Source: Anaerolineales bacterium UBA832 (GTDB taxonomy: Bacteria; Chloroflexota; Anaerolineae; Anaerolineales; UBA11657). From it: a DNA stretch of 41,216 nt. Below, one piece after another: positions 25,560 through 33,664 of this stretch (positions are counted from its first letter, which is position 1; every line of letters begins with the position of its first letter). The notes below the pieces were generated by a model. That model was not told the origin of the DNA, searched no databases, and saw only the letters and a program-made list of their open reading frames with translations. Location of the stretch: the NCBI GenBank assembly GCA_002296125.1, contig DBHI01000081.1, positions 1 to 41,216 on the forward strand. The letters are read 5' to 3'. Position numbers and translations under genes: made by a program.

Positions 25560-26500
25560 TTCAAATTTCCTCCTACTCTCTCCAAATACATTTTTTTCAT
25601 CCTGTCTGCATCAACTCCTAAACAAACATTAATCGTGGCCTCTTTACCCCAATGATTTTTCCAATCAGCAACTGTTTGACCCGCACAAGGATGGTCTCCT
25701 TTCATAACACTTACTGATAATTTTTTTGTAGTAAACAGACTAGAATCGATTAAATAAGCTATAGCTGAAGAATCGTGTACAGGCATATAATCCTGCCCAA
25801 TCCTTTCTTTATGATAATCTAAATAATGCGGTGTAATCGCTGCTATCATATCAGTAGTTGCTGATTGATTTTCCGTAAGCTCAGACAGCCAATTAGCATC
25901 AATCACTACTTGCTGAGTAACATCAAGACCAACAACTGTTAAATCCCAACCCGCAGCAAAAACTAATCCTGCTGCCTCAGGATCATTATGAATATTAGCT
26001 TCTGCAAGAGGAGACGCGTTTCCGGGAACACTAACTGCACCCCCCATAATAACAACTTCTTTAACATTAGAAGCAAATCTAGGCTCTATCCTTAATGCCA
26101 ACGCTAGATTAGTAAGTGGCCCAATGGCTCCAATAGTTATTTCACCAGGTGATTCCATTACAGATCTAACTAAATGAACAGCAGCGTATTCATTGTTTGG
26201 TTTACGAGAAGACGGAGGCATATACGTCTCTCCCAAACCGTCCTGACCATGAACTTTAGCGCCTTCACCATGATAATCTCTAAGTAGAGGACTATTAGCT
26301 CCTTGATAAACTGATACCTCCTGAAGCCCTACAATGTCCAAGACTCTCAAAGCATTCTCAGTAGATAATGATACAGGCCCATTACCAAAAATAGTTGTAA
26401 TTGAATGTAATTCAATCTCAGGAGAATTTGCTATCAATGCAATTGCCATTGAATCATCAACGCCGGGATCGGTGTCTAGAATCAGTTTATGTGATTTCAT
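25556..26500 (-). CDS. Inosine-uridine preferring nucleoside hydrolase
   Basis: A 314-residue IUNH: LILDTDPGVDDSMAIALIA, GPLTNLALAL, VIMGGAVSVPGN, EANIHNDPEAAGLVF and PVHDSSAIAYLID, with the catalytic His of HD present. It lies 59 bp downstream of the importer permease gene and so directly connects transport with hydrolysis. There is no clear Shine-Dalgarno before ATG 26500; the upstream sequence is a run of alternating T and A that could hold a -10 box. Confidence 0.9.
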   Translation of the reverse strand: MKSHKLILDTDPGVDDSMAIALIANSPEIELHSITTIFGNGPVSLSTENALRVLDIVGLQEVSVYQGANSPLLRDYHGEGAKVHGQDGLGETYMPPSSRKPNNEYAAVHLVRSVMESPGEITIGAIGPLTNLALALRIEPRFASNVKEVVIMGGAVSVPGNASPLAEANIHNDPEAAGLVFAAGWDLTVVGLDVTQQVVIDANWLSELTENQSATTDMIAAITPHYLDYHKERIGQDYMPVHDSSAIAYLIDSSLFTTKKLSVSVMKGDHPCAGQTVADWKNHWGKEATINVCLGVDADRMKKMYLERVGGNLK

Positions 26501-26559
26501 AATTATATATATTAATGTAATTTACAATGTATTATTACAACACAATACAGTAAATAATT

Positions 26560-27483
26560 CTATCCCTTCAAACCAGTAGTAGCTACTCCTTGAATATACC
26601 ACTTTTGAAGCGCCAAAAACACTATAATAACAGGAAGTGAAGCTAATGTACTACCTGCAAACGTACGACCCCAGAATATCTGTGTTTGAGTAGTTTGATT
26701 TGCTATTGCCACTTGAATCATCTGTAAATCTGGACTATTAATAACTATCAAAGGCCAATAGAAGAGATTCCAAATAAACTGAAACTCAAGCAATGCCATA
26801 GTGATGATACCTGGTATAGCATTAGGAATGATCACGTTCCAAAGAATACCCCACAAAGATGCCCCATCAATAGTTGCAGCTTCATCAAGCTCTTTTGGAA
26901 TCTCCTTGATAAATTGAGCCAAAGCAAAAATAACAAAGGGACTAGCAAACCAAGGAATAATCAAACCCCAAAAAGAATTATTCATTCCCAAATCTTTAAC
27001 CACTATATATAAAGGCACTATTGTAGCCTGAAAAGGTATTAGCATAGTTGCAACAACAAATATAAGAAGAAAGTTTTTGAATGGAAAATCCAATCGAGCG
27101 AAAAAATAAGCCCCCATTGTATTAAAAATCAATGAACAAGAAACCACACACACAGAAACAAACAAACTGTTTGCCATAAATTTCTGAAATTCCAAACCGT
27201 ACATTATCCCTACTTCACTAATGCCAAACATGTCTAAATAAGTGTTGATAGTCCATTTTATAGGCAAAAATGTATGAATTGTAAAAGGATATAAGTTAGC
27301 AAAAATCTCTTTCTCTTCTCTCAAACTACCAAGAACCATCCATACCAAAGGTGCAATAAATACTATGACCAAAATCAAATAAAGAAAATGTTCACCAATA
27401 TACAAGCCTAGATCTTTCAGTTTTTGACTAACTGATTTTGGTGGACCTGCAACAATATTAATATTTGTATTTGTATTTTCCAT
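26560..27483 (-). CDS. ABC sugar/nucleoside importer permease, MalG type
   Basis: A 307-residue inner-membrane subunit with six predicted helices and the cytoplasmic EAA loop EAATIDGASLWGILWNVIIPNAIPG. The C-terminus QKWYIQGVATTGLKG is the standard MalG/UgpE/LacG ending. I chose ATG 27483 over the GTG two codons earlier, but both remain possible. It lies 35 bp from the MalF-type gene. Together with the binding protein it imports a carbohydrate or glycoside; the IUNH gene that follows suggests nucleosides. No partner ATPase gene of MalK type lies in the window. Confidence 0.92.
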   Translation of the reverse strand: MENTNTNINIVAGPPKSVSQKLKDLGLYIGEHFLYLILVIVFIAPLVWMVLGSLREEKEIFANLYPFTIHTFLPIKWTINTYLDMFGISEVGIMYGLEFQKFMANSLFVSVCVVSCSLIFNTMGAYFFARLDFPFKNFLLIFVVATMLIPFQATIVPLYIVVKDLGMNNSFWGLIIPWFASPFVIFALAQFIKEIPKELDEAATIDGASLWGILWNVIIPNAIPGIITMALLEFQFIWNLFYWPLIVINSPDLQMIQVAIANQTTQTQIFWGRTFAGSTLASLPVIIVFLALQKWYIQGVATTGLKG

Positions 27484-27518
27484 ATTCACACAACCATAAT
27501 GTAATCTATTTTTTTATT

Positions 27519-28451
27519 TTAATATTCAACATCTGTTCTAAACAATCTCATCTGAATCATACTAACTACTAACAAAATAAGCAACGTTACAATCGACATT
27601 GCACTTGCATATCCCATATCCTGAAACAAAAACCCAAATTGGTATATGTAATACACAATTACCTTAGTTGCATCCATAGGACCACCCTTTGTCATAACAT
27701 ACACTGGGACAAAGTTTTGAAATGAAAAAATAGTCTGAGTAACTACAACAAACATTAAAACACGCTTTAATAACGGTAAAGTTATATGGCGCATTATTTG
27801 CCACGGCTTAGCACCGTCAACAATAGCTGCTTCTCGATACACAGTTGGTATTCCTTTTAAACCAGCCATGATAATAATCATGCTAAATCCAAGATCCTTC
27901 CAAACCATCATAGCAGTCATAGCTGGCAAAGCTCTATCAGGATCGGATAAAAATATCTGTCTAGGTATTCCAAAAGCTGACAACATACTATTTATTAAAC
28001 CAAGCTGAGAATGATACATCATAGCCCAAATAATAGAAACCACAACAACTGACGTAACCACTGGAGTAAATATTGCTGATCTAACTACTGCACTAGTTTT
28101 AGTCTCCTTCTGTAACAAAATTGCAAATACAAGAGATAGAACAACTTGTATTGGAACCTTCATCAAAACAAACAAAGCTGTTACTTTCATTGATTTCCAG
28201 AAATATGGGTCGATCATCATATTTTCATAATGTTGAAGACCAATAAAATCTCTGTATCCACCTAAAAGACTATATTGCCATAAACTTGACCTAGCAGCAG
28301 CAAAGATAGGTAGATATCGGAAAATTGAAAAATTAATTAGAGCAGGAAAAATAAATAAAAATGCAATGAAATAATAACGATTTCGTGGTGACCATAATCT
28401 AGCCAAGAATGAAGTTTCTTTGTCTGTTGAAGATATAGGAACTGTAGTCAT
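27519..28451 (-). CDS. ABC sugar/nucleoside importer permease, MalF/UgpA type
   Basis: A 310-residue permease with six helices, a short N-terminal tail ending SFLARLWSPRNRYYF, and the EAA loop EAAIVDGAKPWQIMRHITLPLLKR. I start at ATG 28451; the frame is open to a TTG five codons upstream, which is less likely. It is separated from the binding-protein gene by 200 bp containing a strong hairpin, so it is probably expressed at a lower level than the binding protein. Confidence 0.92.
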   Translation of the reverse strand: MTTVPISSTDKETSFLARLWSPRNRYYFIAFLFIFPALINFSIFRYLPIFAAARSSLWQYSLLGGYRDFIGLQHYENMMIDPYFWKSMKVTALFVLMKVPIQVVLSLVFAILLQKETKTSAVVRSAIFTPVVTSVVVVSIIWAMMYHSQLGLINSMLSAFGIPRQIFLSDPDRALPAMTAMMVWKDLGFSMIIIMAGLKGIPTVYREAAIVDGAKPWQIMRHITLPLLKRVLMFVVVTQTIFSFQNFVPVYVMTKGGPMDATKVIVYYIYQFGFLFQDMGYASAMSIVTLLILLVVSMIQMRLFRTDVEY

Positions 28452-28591
28452 TGTAGTTATTCTCAAATGTCTTGTATGTTTGTTTGATTACTGACGATAC
28501 TTGTAAATAATATCTATATAAAACTTTGTATAACAACTTGATACATTGAAACCAACAATATGTATAAAACTTGTTGAATTCTTTCTATTGT

Positions 28592-28626
28592 AAAGAAGGC
28601 ACGGAATTTTCATCCGTGCCTTCTTT
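28592..28626 (-). terminator. Intercistronic hairpin after the binding-protein gene
   Basis: A perfect 14-bp inverted repeat (28592-28605 and 28613-28626) with a 7-nt loop; the arm is AAAGAAGGCACGGA. On the minus strand the 3' arm ends in TTCTTT, and on the plus strand it is followed by GTTTTT, so it could act as a terminator in either direction. It lies between the binding protein and the permeases, where partial termination or 3'-end protection commonly raises the binding-protein level. No other gene lies in the 200-bp gap. Confidence 0.8.
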
Positions 28627-28666
28627 GTTTTTCAAATAACAATTAGAATCTAATTGTTACCCTCAC

Positions 28667-30079
28667 TTAGTTATTCCAACCAGTGTATTTTGCTACTAGA
28701 CCTTCAATCCTACCGGCAGTTGCACCTAAGATTTCAGGTATATCACCACCAGCTTGGATATTTTGTAATGCTTCGGACATCATCTGCTGATACTCTGTAT
28801 ATCCAGGAGTACCAATACGAGGAATACCAAAATCATTCATTGCATCTAACCATAGTCTCTGGCTTCCACCTTCTGCGTATTCAGGAAGTTCGTTAAACAG
28901 ACCAATATTTGCAGGTAACTGTCTGACGTACTTGTAGAATATTCTTGCGCCATCATCAGATGATGCATATTTCACAAAAGCTACAGCTTCGGCCAAATTC
29001 TCAGTATTAGGTGAAATTCCATAGTGCCAACTACCAGTGTGACAAACCTGGGTCTTGAAGTATGGAATACCAGTTACGCCCCAGTTAAAGTTTCCTTCTC
29101 CATGAATTCTGTTTAGAGCACCAATTCGGTTGTCTGGTGTGATCATAAAGGCAGAAATACGACTTTCGAAGATCTCAGGAATTGCTTCTACAGGAGTAAC
29201 TTTCTGTTTCTGATGCATGTCCTGATAGAACTGATGAGCTTCAACGGACTCGTCAGAGTCAACAAAACCACGGAATGTTACACCATCGTCGCCCATACCT
29301 TTCCAAGTGTCACTACCTTTGACACCATTAGAACGTCTGAAAATACCAGCTTCGTAATCGCCAGTCCAGGTACCTTGACCCCAACGAACACCCCATTGAT
29401 CAGGAACACCGTCACCGTCATTATCTAAAGTGGTTTTTACCCATGCGTCCATTGCTTCATCCATTGTCCAGGAGTCAGCCAAGGCTGCAGGTGGGTTGAT
29501 ACCAGCGGCATCAGTCATATCTTTGTTGTACATCATCAATGAACAAGACTGTAGGATTGGTGGTCCTAAAAGCCGGCCACGAAAACTACCTTCTTCTACA
29601 GACTGTGGGAACCATTGTGCTTTTTCTTCAGCTGTAAAGAGATCGTTCATATCAAAAATAACTCGATTGAAGCCATAGTGCTTCATGTCAGGACCATCTG
29701 CTTGATACAAGTCCCAAGGTAAGCCAGCTGCAACAGAAGCTTCAATTTTGGGGAAAAGCTCACGGAATGGAATAGTCTCGAATTCAAGATCTACATATGA
29801 CCATTTACCGCCATCTATCTTCTGGAATTCAGCCAACTGTTCTCTCCATGCATTCAACTGATCATCATCAGACAATGCAAGGAATTTCAAGGTAACAGGG
29901 TTCTTGTCAGGATCAGCATCTAATGATTGAGCATTGGAATCGACCTCAACAATCTTCTCTACCTCAACTATCTTTTCAACTGGTACTTCTTTAATTACTT
30001 CTACTACCTCAGGCTGACAAGCACCCAACAAAAGGGATGCCATTATCAAACCTGATACAATTAAACGAAATTGTTTCAT
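28667..30079 (-). CDS. ABC importer solute-binding lipoprotein, family 1 (sugar/nucleoside)
   Basis: A 470-residue extracellular binding protein. It begins with a lipoprotein signal, MKQFRLIVSGLIMASLLLGAC, with lipobox LLGAC and lipidated Cys21. A repeated VEKIVEV-like linker follows and then a MalE-type domain (VTLKFLALSDDDQLNAWREQLAEF, later YGISPNTENLAEAVAFVKYAS). I start at ATG 30079: GAGGAG sits just upstream, and the open frame beyond it (19 residues) would spoil the signal peptide. The linker is a feature of Chloroflexota lipoproteins. Its codons look less AT-rich than those of neighbouring genes, in keeping with high expression. The ligand is unknown; the downstream genes suggest nucleosides or glycosides. 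Confidence 0.92.
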   Translation of the reverse strand: MKQFRLIVSGLIMASLLLGACQPEVVEVIKEVPVEKIVEVEKIVEVDSNAQSLDADPDKNPVTLKFLALSDDDQLNAWREQLAEFQKIDGGKWSYVDLEFETIPFRELFPKIEASVAAGLPWDLYQADGPDMKHYGFNRVIFDMNDLFTAEEKAQWFPQSVEEGSFRGRLLGPPILQSCSLMMYNKDMTDAAGINPPAALADSWTMDEAMDAWVKTTLDNDGDGVPDQWGVRWGQGTWTGDYEAGIFRRSNGVKGSDTWKGMGDDGVTFRGFVDSDESVEAHQFYQDMHQKQKVTPVEAIPEIFESRISAFMITPDNRIGALNRIHGEGNFNWGVTGIPYFKTQVCHTGSWHYGISPNTENLAEAVAFVKYASSDDGARIFYKYVRQLPANIGLFNELPEYAEGGSQRLWLDAMNDFGIPRIGTPGYTEYQQMMSEALQNIQAGGDIPEILGATAGRIEGLVAKYTGWNN

Positions 30080-30412
30080 AACTGTTCTCCTCTGAAATAC
30101 AGTTTTTATCGCATCTTTGTTTCTAATTAATACCACTCGTAAACCTACCCCCTAGTTGTACTACCTTCTTACAATCAACCAAATCATTGATTGTCTACTA
30201 CAATTTTTCAACCTTTTCTCCTATATTTTTGAGATAGCACCTCCTTGAAAATATTCGCTTTACAGTGAAATAAACATTAGACTCTTATTTATAACTGACT
30301 ACATGTAAAGCGCATTTGCAATTCAATTTTATCACAAAGACCGTAACACTTCCACTAAAATTACAAAATAATTAAGCTATATAAATAAATATCAAACCCT
30401 AAACACAGAACA
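30080..30412 (-). promoter_or_regulatory. Upstream control region of the importer operon
   Basis: This 333-bp stretch holds no gene. It lies between the M20 gene end (30413) and the binding-protein start. A 9-bp perfect inverted repeat, CGCTTTACA (30256-30264) and TGTAAAGCG (30304-30312), flanks a TATAAA-like box, and the right half extends to TGTAAAGCG-CATTTGCA (30304-30320), similar in style to LacI-family operators. An AAGGAGGTG (minus strand, near 30237-30245) is not followed by a start codon at usable distance. The Shine-Dalgarno of the binding protein (AGAGGAGA) is at 30086-30093. I could not find a convincing -35/-10 pair. Confidence 0.45.
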
Positions 30413-31546
30413 CTATCGATTCTGACGCAAACACTCTAACAAAAGATTAAAAGCCAGATGCAAATCCGCCAAACTAATATGTTCCTGGTTAGTATGTATA
30501 GCTTTCATACCTAATCCAAATGGCACACAATTTATACCTGCCCCATTCAAATGATTAGCATCGCCACCTCCATCTGTAACAACTGTCTTAGGCTCTATAC
30601 CCAACTTACTACATGCTGACATAAAATACTGCATGCATTGACTATCATTAGAAACAACATAACCTGAATACAAAGATGTCCAATTAATATCAAAGTTAGC
30701 CCCAAATTCTTGTGTGATTTTTTGAATGTTTACAAACATTTCTGTTTGAACATAATTAATTTTTTCTATATCATGACCTCTTAGCTCGCCAATTAATTTC
30801 GCTTGGTCTGCAACCACATTAGTAGTAGTACCTCCGGTTACTATTCCATAATTAGTTACCGTATTGTTATCAATTCGGCCACATGGCAACTCACCTATAA
30901 TAGAGCTAAGTACTTTGATTGCATTAATGCCTTTTTCTGGATCCAATGCAGCATGAGCTGACTTTCCCAAAACATCTAAAAAGTATTTCCATTTATAAGG
31001 AGATTTAACAATAACCGTACCAACTTCAGTGTCTCCATCCAATACAAAACCACACTTAGACACTAAATTAGTTTTTTTAAGATAGCTTGCCCCTAGAACA
31101 CCGATCTCCTCTTGTACAGTAAATACTATCTCCAACGGTGTTACCAAATCACCAGGGTTTTCAACAACATAATGTATCATTTCTAATGCGATTGCAACAC
31201 CAGCCTTGTCATCTGCACCTAATATTGTTTTACCGTCTGTATGCACAATACCATCACTTACCATCACATTAATTTTATTCGAGGAACCTAACTTTGGATC
31301 TACTGTATCCATATGTGCTGATAACAATAAAGAAGGTTTATCATTATCGTTATCATTATCACTTAACCTAACAACCAAATTGCCAGTATTTCCACCTATA
31401 TCTTTTACAGCTTCATCTTCTACTACATCTACACCTAAACTAGAGACACGATCCAATATATAATCTGCAACCTGTCGTTCATTCTGAGAAGGACTAGGAA
31501 TTTCACAAAGTTCCAGCAAGGTAATATTTAAACGATTCTGATTCAT
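30413..31546 (-). CDS. M20-family metallopeptidase (PepT-like)
   Basis: A 377-residue dizinc hydrolase. Ligands and base are visible: LLSAHMDTVDP (His), GADDKAGVAIA (bridging Asp), TVQEEIGVLGA (Glu-Glu), FVLDGDTEVG (Asp) and the C-terminal HTNQEHISL (His). The order and spacing fit PepT-like M20 members that cleave small peptides or amides. Residues 61-69 are an acidic SDNDNDNDK run encoded by a six-base repeat. Its start overlaps the upstream PfkB gene by 4 bp and it ends the leftward operon. In fructosamine operons an M20 deacylase releases the amino acid, so an amidase role is possible. Confidence 0.87.
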   Translation of the reverse strand: MNQNRLNITLLELCEIPSPSQNERQVADYILDRVSSLGVDVVEDEAVKDIGGNTGNLVVRLSDNDNDNDKPSLLLSAHMDTVDPKLGSSNKINVMVSDGIVHTDGKTILGADDKAGVAIALEMIHYVVENPGDLVTPLEIVFTVQEEIGVLGASYLKKTNLVSKCGFVLDGDTEVGTVIVKSPYKWKYFLDVLGKSAHAALDPEKGINAIKVLSSIIGELPCGRIDNNTVTNYGIVTGGTTTNVVADQAKLIGELRGHDIEKINYVQTEMFVNIQKITQEFGANFDINWTSLYSGYVVSNDSQCMQYFMSACSKLGIEPKTVVTDGGGDANHLNGAGINCVPFGLGMKAIHTNQEHISLADLHLAFNLLLECLRQNR

Positions 31547-32508
31547 AAATCTCCCGATTTATTCTTTTCCATAGCTACAACATCCAATATATCTTTTCTG
31601 GCAAATCTTGCGCTTGTTCCTAAAGACTGCAAACTCAAAGACGCCGTTGCATGACCCCAGCTCAAAGCTTGGGAAATAGTATGACCCTCTAATATAGAAG
31701 CTATAAATCCAGCATTAAACGCATCCCCAGCACCTATGGTATCTTGAATTTCTGATGAAATCGAATTTGTACGCATAACCTTGTCACCATTAGTACATAT
31801 AGCACCTTCTGCACCATCGCGAGATATTACAAATCTTTGATTATTTGCTAGATTCTTTGCTGCCTGTTCGATGTTTCCTACACAATCTAATAATGATATT
31901 TCTTCAGTAGAAGATCCTAAAACATAATCAGACAATCCAATTGCTCTCCTTATATATAATGAGTATTCCTGATCTATTTTCCCATTAATTTTGCCTGCTC
32001 TCAAATTTAGATCAAAAGATACAGGTACATTCATACTTTTAGCGTATTCCATAGTATTAAATATAGTATTTCTAGTAGGGTTTTCAATTAATGACAACCC
32101 TGTTGTATGAAGCCATGTAATGTCGTTGTAGACACTAATATCAACCATATTTGAATCAAGCTTCAAATCGGCTCCTTCTCTCTTTGGCCAACTTTTTAGA
32201 TTTGCAAAACCGCTAGGGTCTACCATAGCAAATACAAGTGTAGTAAACTCATCTGCAAGTTCCACTAAACCTGCAATATCCACTCCTGCTGATAAAAAGG
32301 TCTCTTTAATCAAACTGCCATAAACATCCTTACCTACGGACCCCACAAACGCAACATCCATCCCTAAATAAGATAACAATTTTGCTGTATTAGCAGCTGA
32401 TCCTCCACAAGTAACCTCTGGTGTAAAATCCTGCTGAGCATCTGTTACACTAGCGCTTGAAGACCGTATTACTATGTCAGCACAGGCGTCACCAATAACA
32501 ACTACCAT
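31543..32508 (-). CDS. PfkB-family kinase of the leftward TrpF-like operon
   Basis: A 321-residue kinase: VVVIGDACADIVIRS, TCGGSAANTAKLLSYLGMDVAFVGSVGKDVYG, IPT-region segment VSFDLNLRAGKI and the intact catalytic motif DTIGAGDAFNAGFIAS. The DLNLRAG segment is often seen in 2-keto-3-deoxygluconate- or fructokinase-like members, but this does not fix the substrate. It overlaps the M20 gene by 4 bp and follows the TrpF-like gene by 8 bp. The same TrpF-like plus PfkB pair occurs in the divergent operon. Confidence 0.88.
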   Translation of the reverse strand: MVVVIGDACADIVIRSSSASVTDAQQDFTPEVTCGGSAANTAKLLSYLGMDVAFVGSVGKDVYGSLIKETFLSAGVDIAGLVELADEFTTLVFAMVDPSGFANLKSWPKREGADLKLDSNMVDISVYNDITWLHTTGLSLIENPTRNTIFNTMEYAKSMNVPVSFDLNLRAGKINGKIDQEYSLYIRRAIGLSDYVLGSSTEEISLLDCVGNIEQAAKNLANNQRFVISRDGAEGAICTNGDKVMRTNSISSEIQDTIGAGDAFNAGFIASILEGHTISQALSWGHATASLSLQSLGTSARFARKDILDVVAMEKNKSGDL

Positions 32509-32516
32509 GGCATTTT

Positions 32517-33188
32517 TTACTCATAACAATTTGTTGCGGACTCCACAAAACTACGGATCTTTTCCGGATCTTTAGCACGACTGTCAAAAATATTTGTATG
32601 AGTAAATGAATCTACACACCAAGGTTTTACTATTCTAATAGCCTCTGCAACATTTTGTGAACTAAGACCACCAGCTAAAACAACGGGGATGTTCACTGAT
32701 TCTACTATCTTACTACTTATACTCCAGTCATGTGTGCTACCAGTGGCACCAATACCTGTAAAAGACTTTATGTCTGTATCCAAAATAATATAATCACAGA
32801 ACGCTTGGTACCTTAAAGATAAATCTATTGTGATTTCATCTATAACTGGAATGGCCTGCATTATTTTGGTGCTCGAAATAATACCCTTTAATTTCGCTAC
32901 TTTTCCTACTGGCATACTATCGATATCTCCGGAAAGATGAATAACATCTGGTTTGACTTGAGCAACAGTTTCTACAATTTCATCAAGATCGTCAGAAACC
33001 GTTAATGCTACTTTACTCACATGATAATCATTAGATACTGCACTAAAAATATCTCTGCATCTAGCGTATGAAACCTCTAATGGTAATCGACCACGCTCAC
33101 CTGTTGCTACACCTACAAAATCAACTCCTAATTTAGCACTCATTAAAGCATCTTCAGGAGTTTTATGACTATATATCTGTATTTTCAT
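32517..33188 (-). CDS. TrpF-like (phosphoribosylanthranilate isomerase-like) barrel protein without the catalytic Cys, copy 1
   Basis: A 223-residue TIM-barrel protein. Segments that align with TrpF are TPEDALMSAKLGVDFVGV, VIHLSGDID, YIILDTDIK with Asp137 (the TrpF general acid), THDWSI and PVVLAGGLSSQNVAEAIRIVKPWCVD. The N-terminal strand reads QIYS where TrpF has KICG, so the catalytic Cys is Tyr6. The phosphate loop SSGVE is also changed (VDSFTHTN). It is unlikely to work in tryptophan synthesis, and no other trp gene is near. TrpF catalyses an Amadori rearrangement of a phosphoribosylamine, so a related sugar-amine isomerisation is the natural guess. I start at ATG 33188, dropping nine unrelated upstream residues. 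Confidence 0.78.
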   Translation of the reverse strand: MKIQIYSHKTPEDALMSAKLGVDFVGVATGERGRLPLEVSYARCRDIFSAVSNDYHVSKVALTVSDDLDEIVETVAQVKPDVIHLSGDIDSMPVGKVAKLKGIISSTKIMQAIPVIDEITIDLSLRYQAFCDYIILDTDIKSFTGIGATGSTHDWSISSKIVESVNIPVVLAGGLSSQNVAEAIRIVKPWCVDSFTHTNIFDSRAKDPEKIRSFVESATNCYE

Positions 33189-33220
33189 AAACAAATAATA
33201 CTCTTCAATCCACAATGTTA

Positions 33221-33637
33221 TTAACGAGACAACATCAATATCGATCCTACCCCTAAACTCAGTCCAATTAATCTGTATGTTGTAACTGGCTCCTTAAAGA
33301 AGATAACTGAAAGCACAACAGCAACTATTACTGACAAACCCCTGATTGGAATTATCACGCTTCCTTCTCCGCCCATTTTAAAGGCTGTAAACATGCTAAC
33401 ATAGGCTATCGAACCACATAAGCCAACGAATAAAGCCAAAGCTGTCATCTTCATAGATATGGTGAACGGTTCTTTTTGAACCCAATGCACTACCAATGCC
33501 GCAGTACAATACATGATATTAATTATTAGCAAAAATGGTGGTGCATACACTCCATTTGCAGCACCTACCTTATTACCAAACGTATTAACTCCCATACCTA
33601 TCATAGCAACAAAAGCCAACACAATTGTTATATCCAC
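33221..33637 (-). CDS. Half-size EamA/DMT-type membrane transporter
   Basis: A 138-residue membrane protein with four to five helices and one EamA repeat: ITIVLAFVAMIGMGVNTFGNK at the start and a typical end, FFKEPVTTYRLIGLSLGVGSILMLS. Full-size DMT proteins carry two repeats, so this one should dimerise like small multidrug resistance or half-EamA proteins. The start is GTG 33637, seven bases after GAGGAG; an earlier TTG at 33652 falls on the Shine-Dalgarno itself. It sits between BtpA and TrpF-like genes and may move the substrate or product of that pathway. Confidence 0.8.
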   Translation of the reverse strand: MDITIVLAFVAMIGMGVNTFGNKVGAANGVYAPPFLLIINIMYCTAALVVHWVQKEPFTISMKMTALALFVGLCGSIAYVSMFTAFKMGGEGSVIIPIRGLSVIVAVVLSVIFFKEPVTTYRLIGLSLGVGSILMLSR

Positions 33638-33664
33638 ATTCAAACTCCTCAATTAAATATTTTA

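Noticed and set aside
29940..30010. Repeated sequence coding for VEKIVEV units in the binding protein
   Set aside because: It is a normal lipoprotein linker in this group of bacteria, not a DNA repeat element.
30237..30245. Perfect AAGGAGGTG Shine-Dalgarno on the minus strand upstream of the importer operon
   Set aside because: No ATG, GTG or TTG start lies at a workable distance downstream, so I do not call a leader peptide gene.
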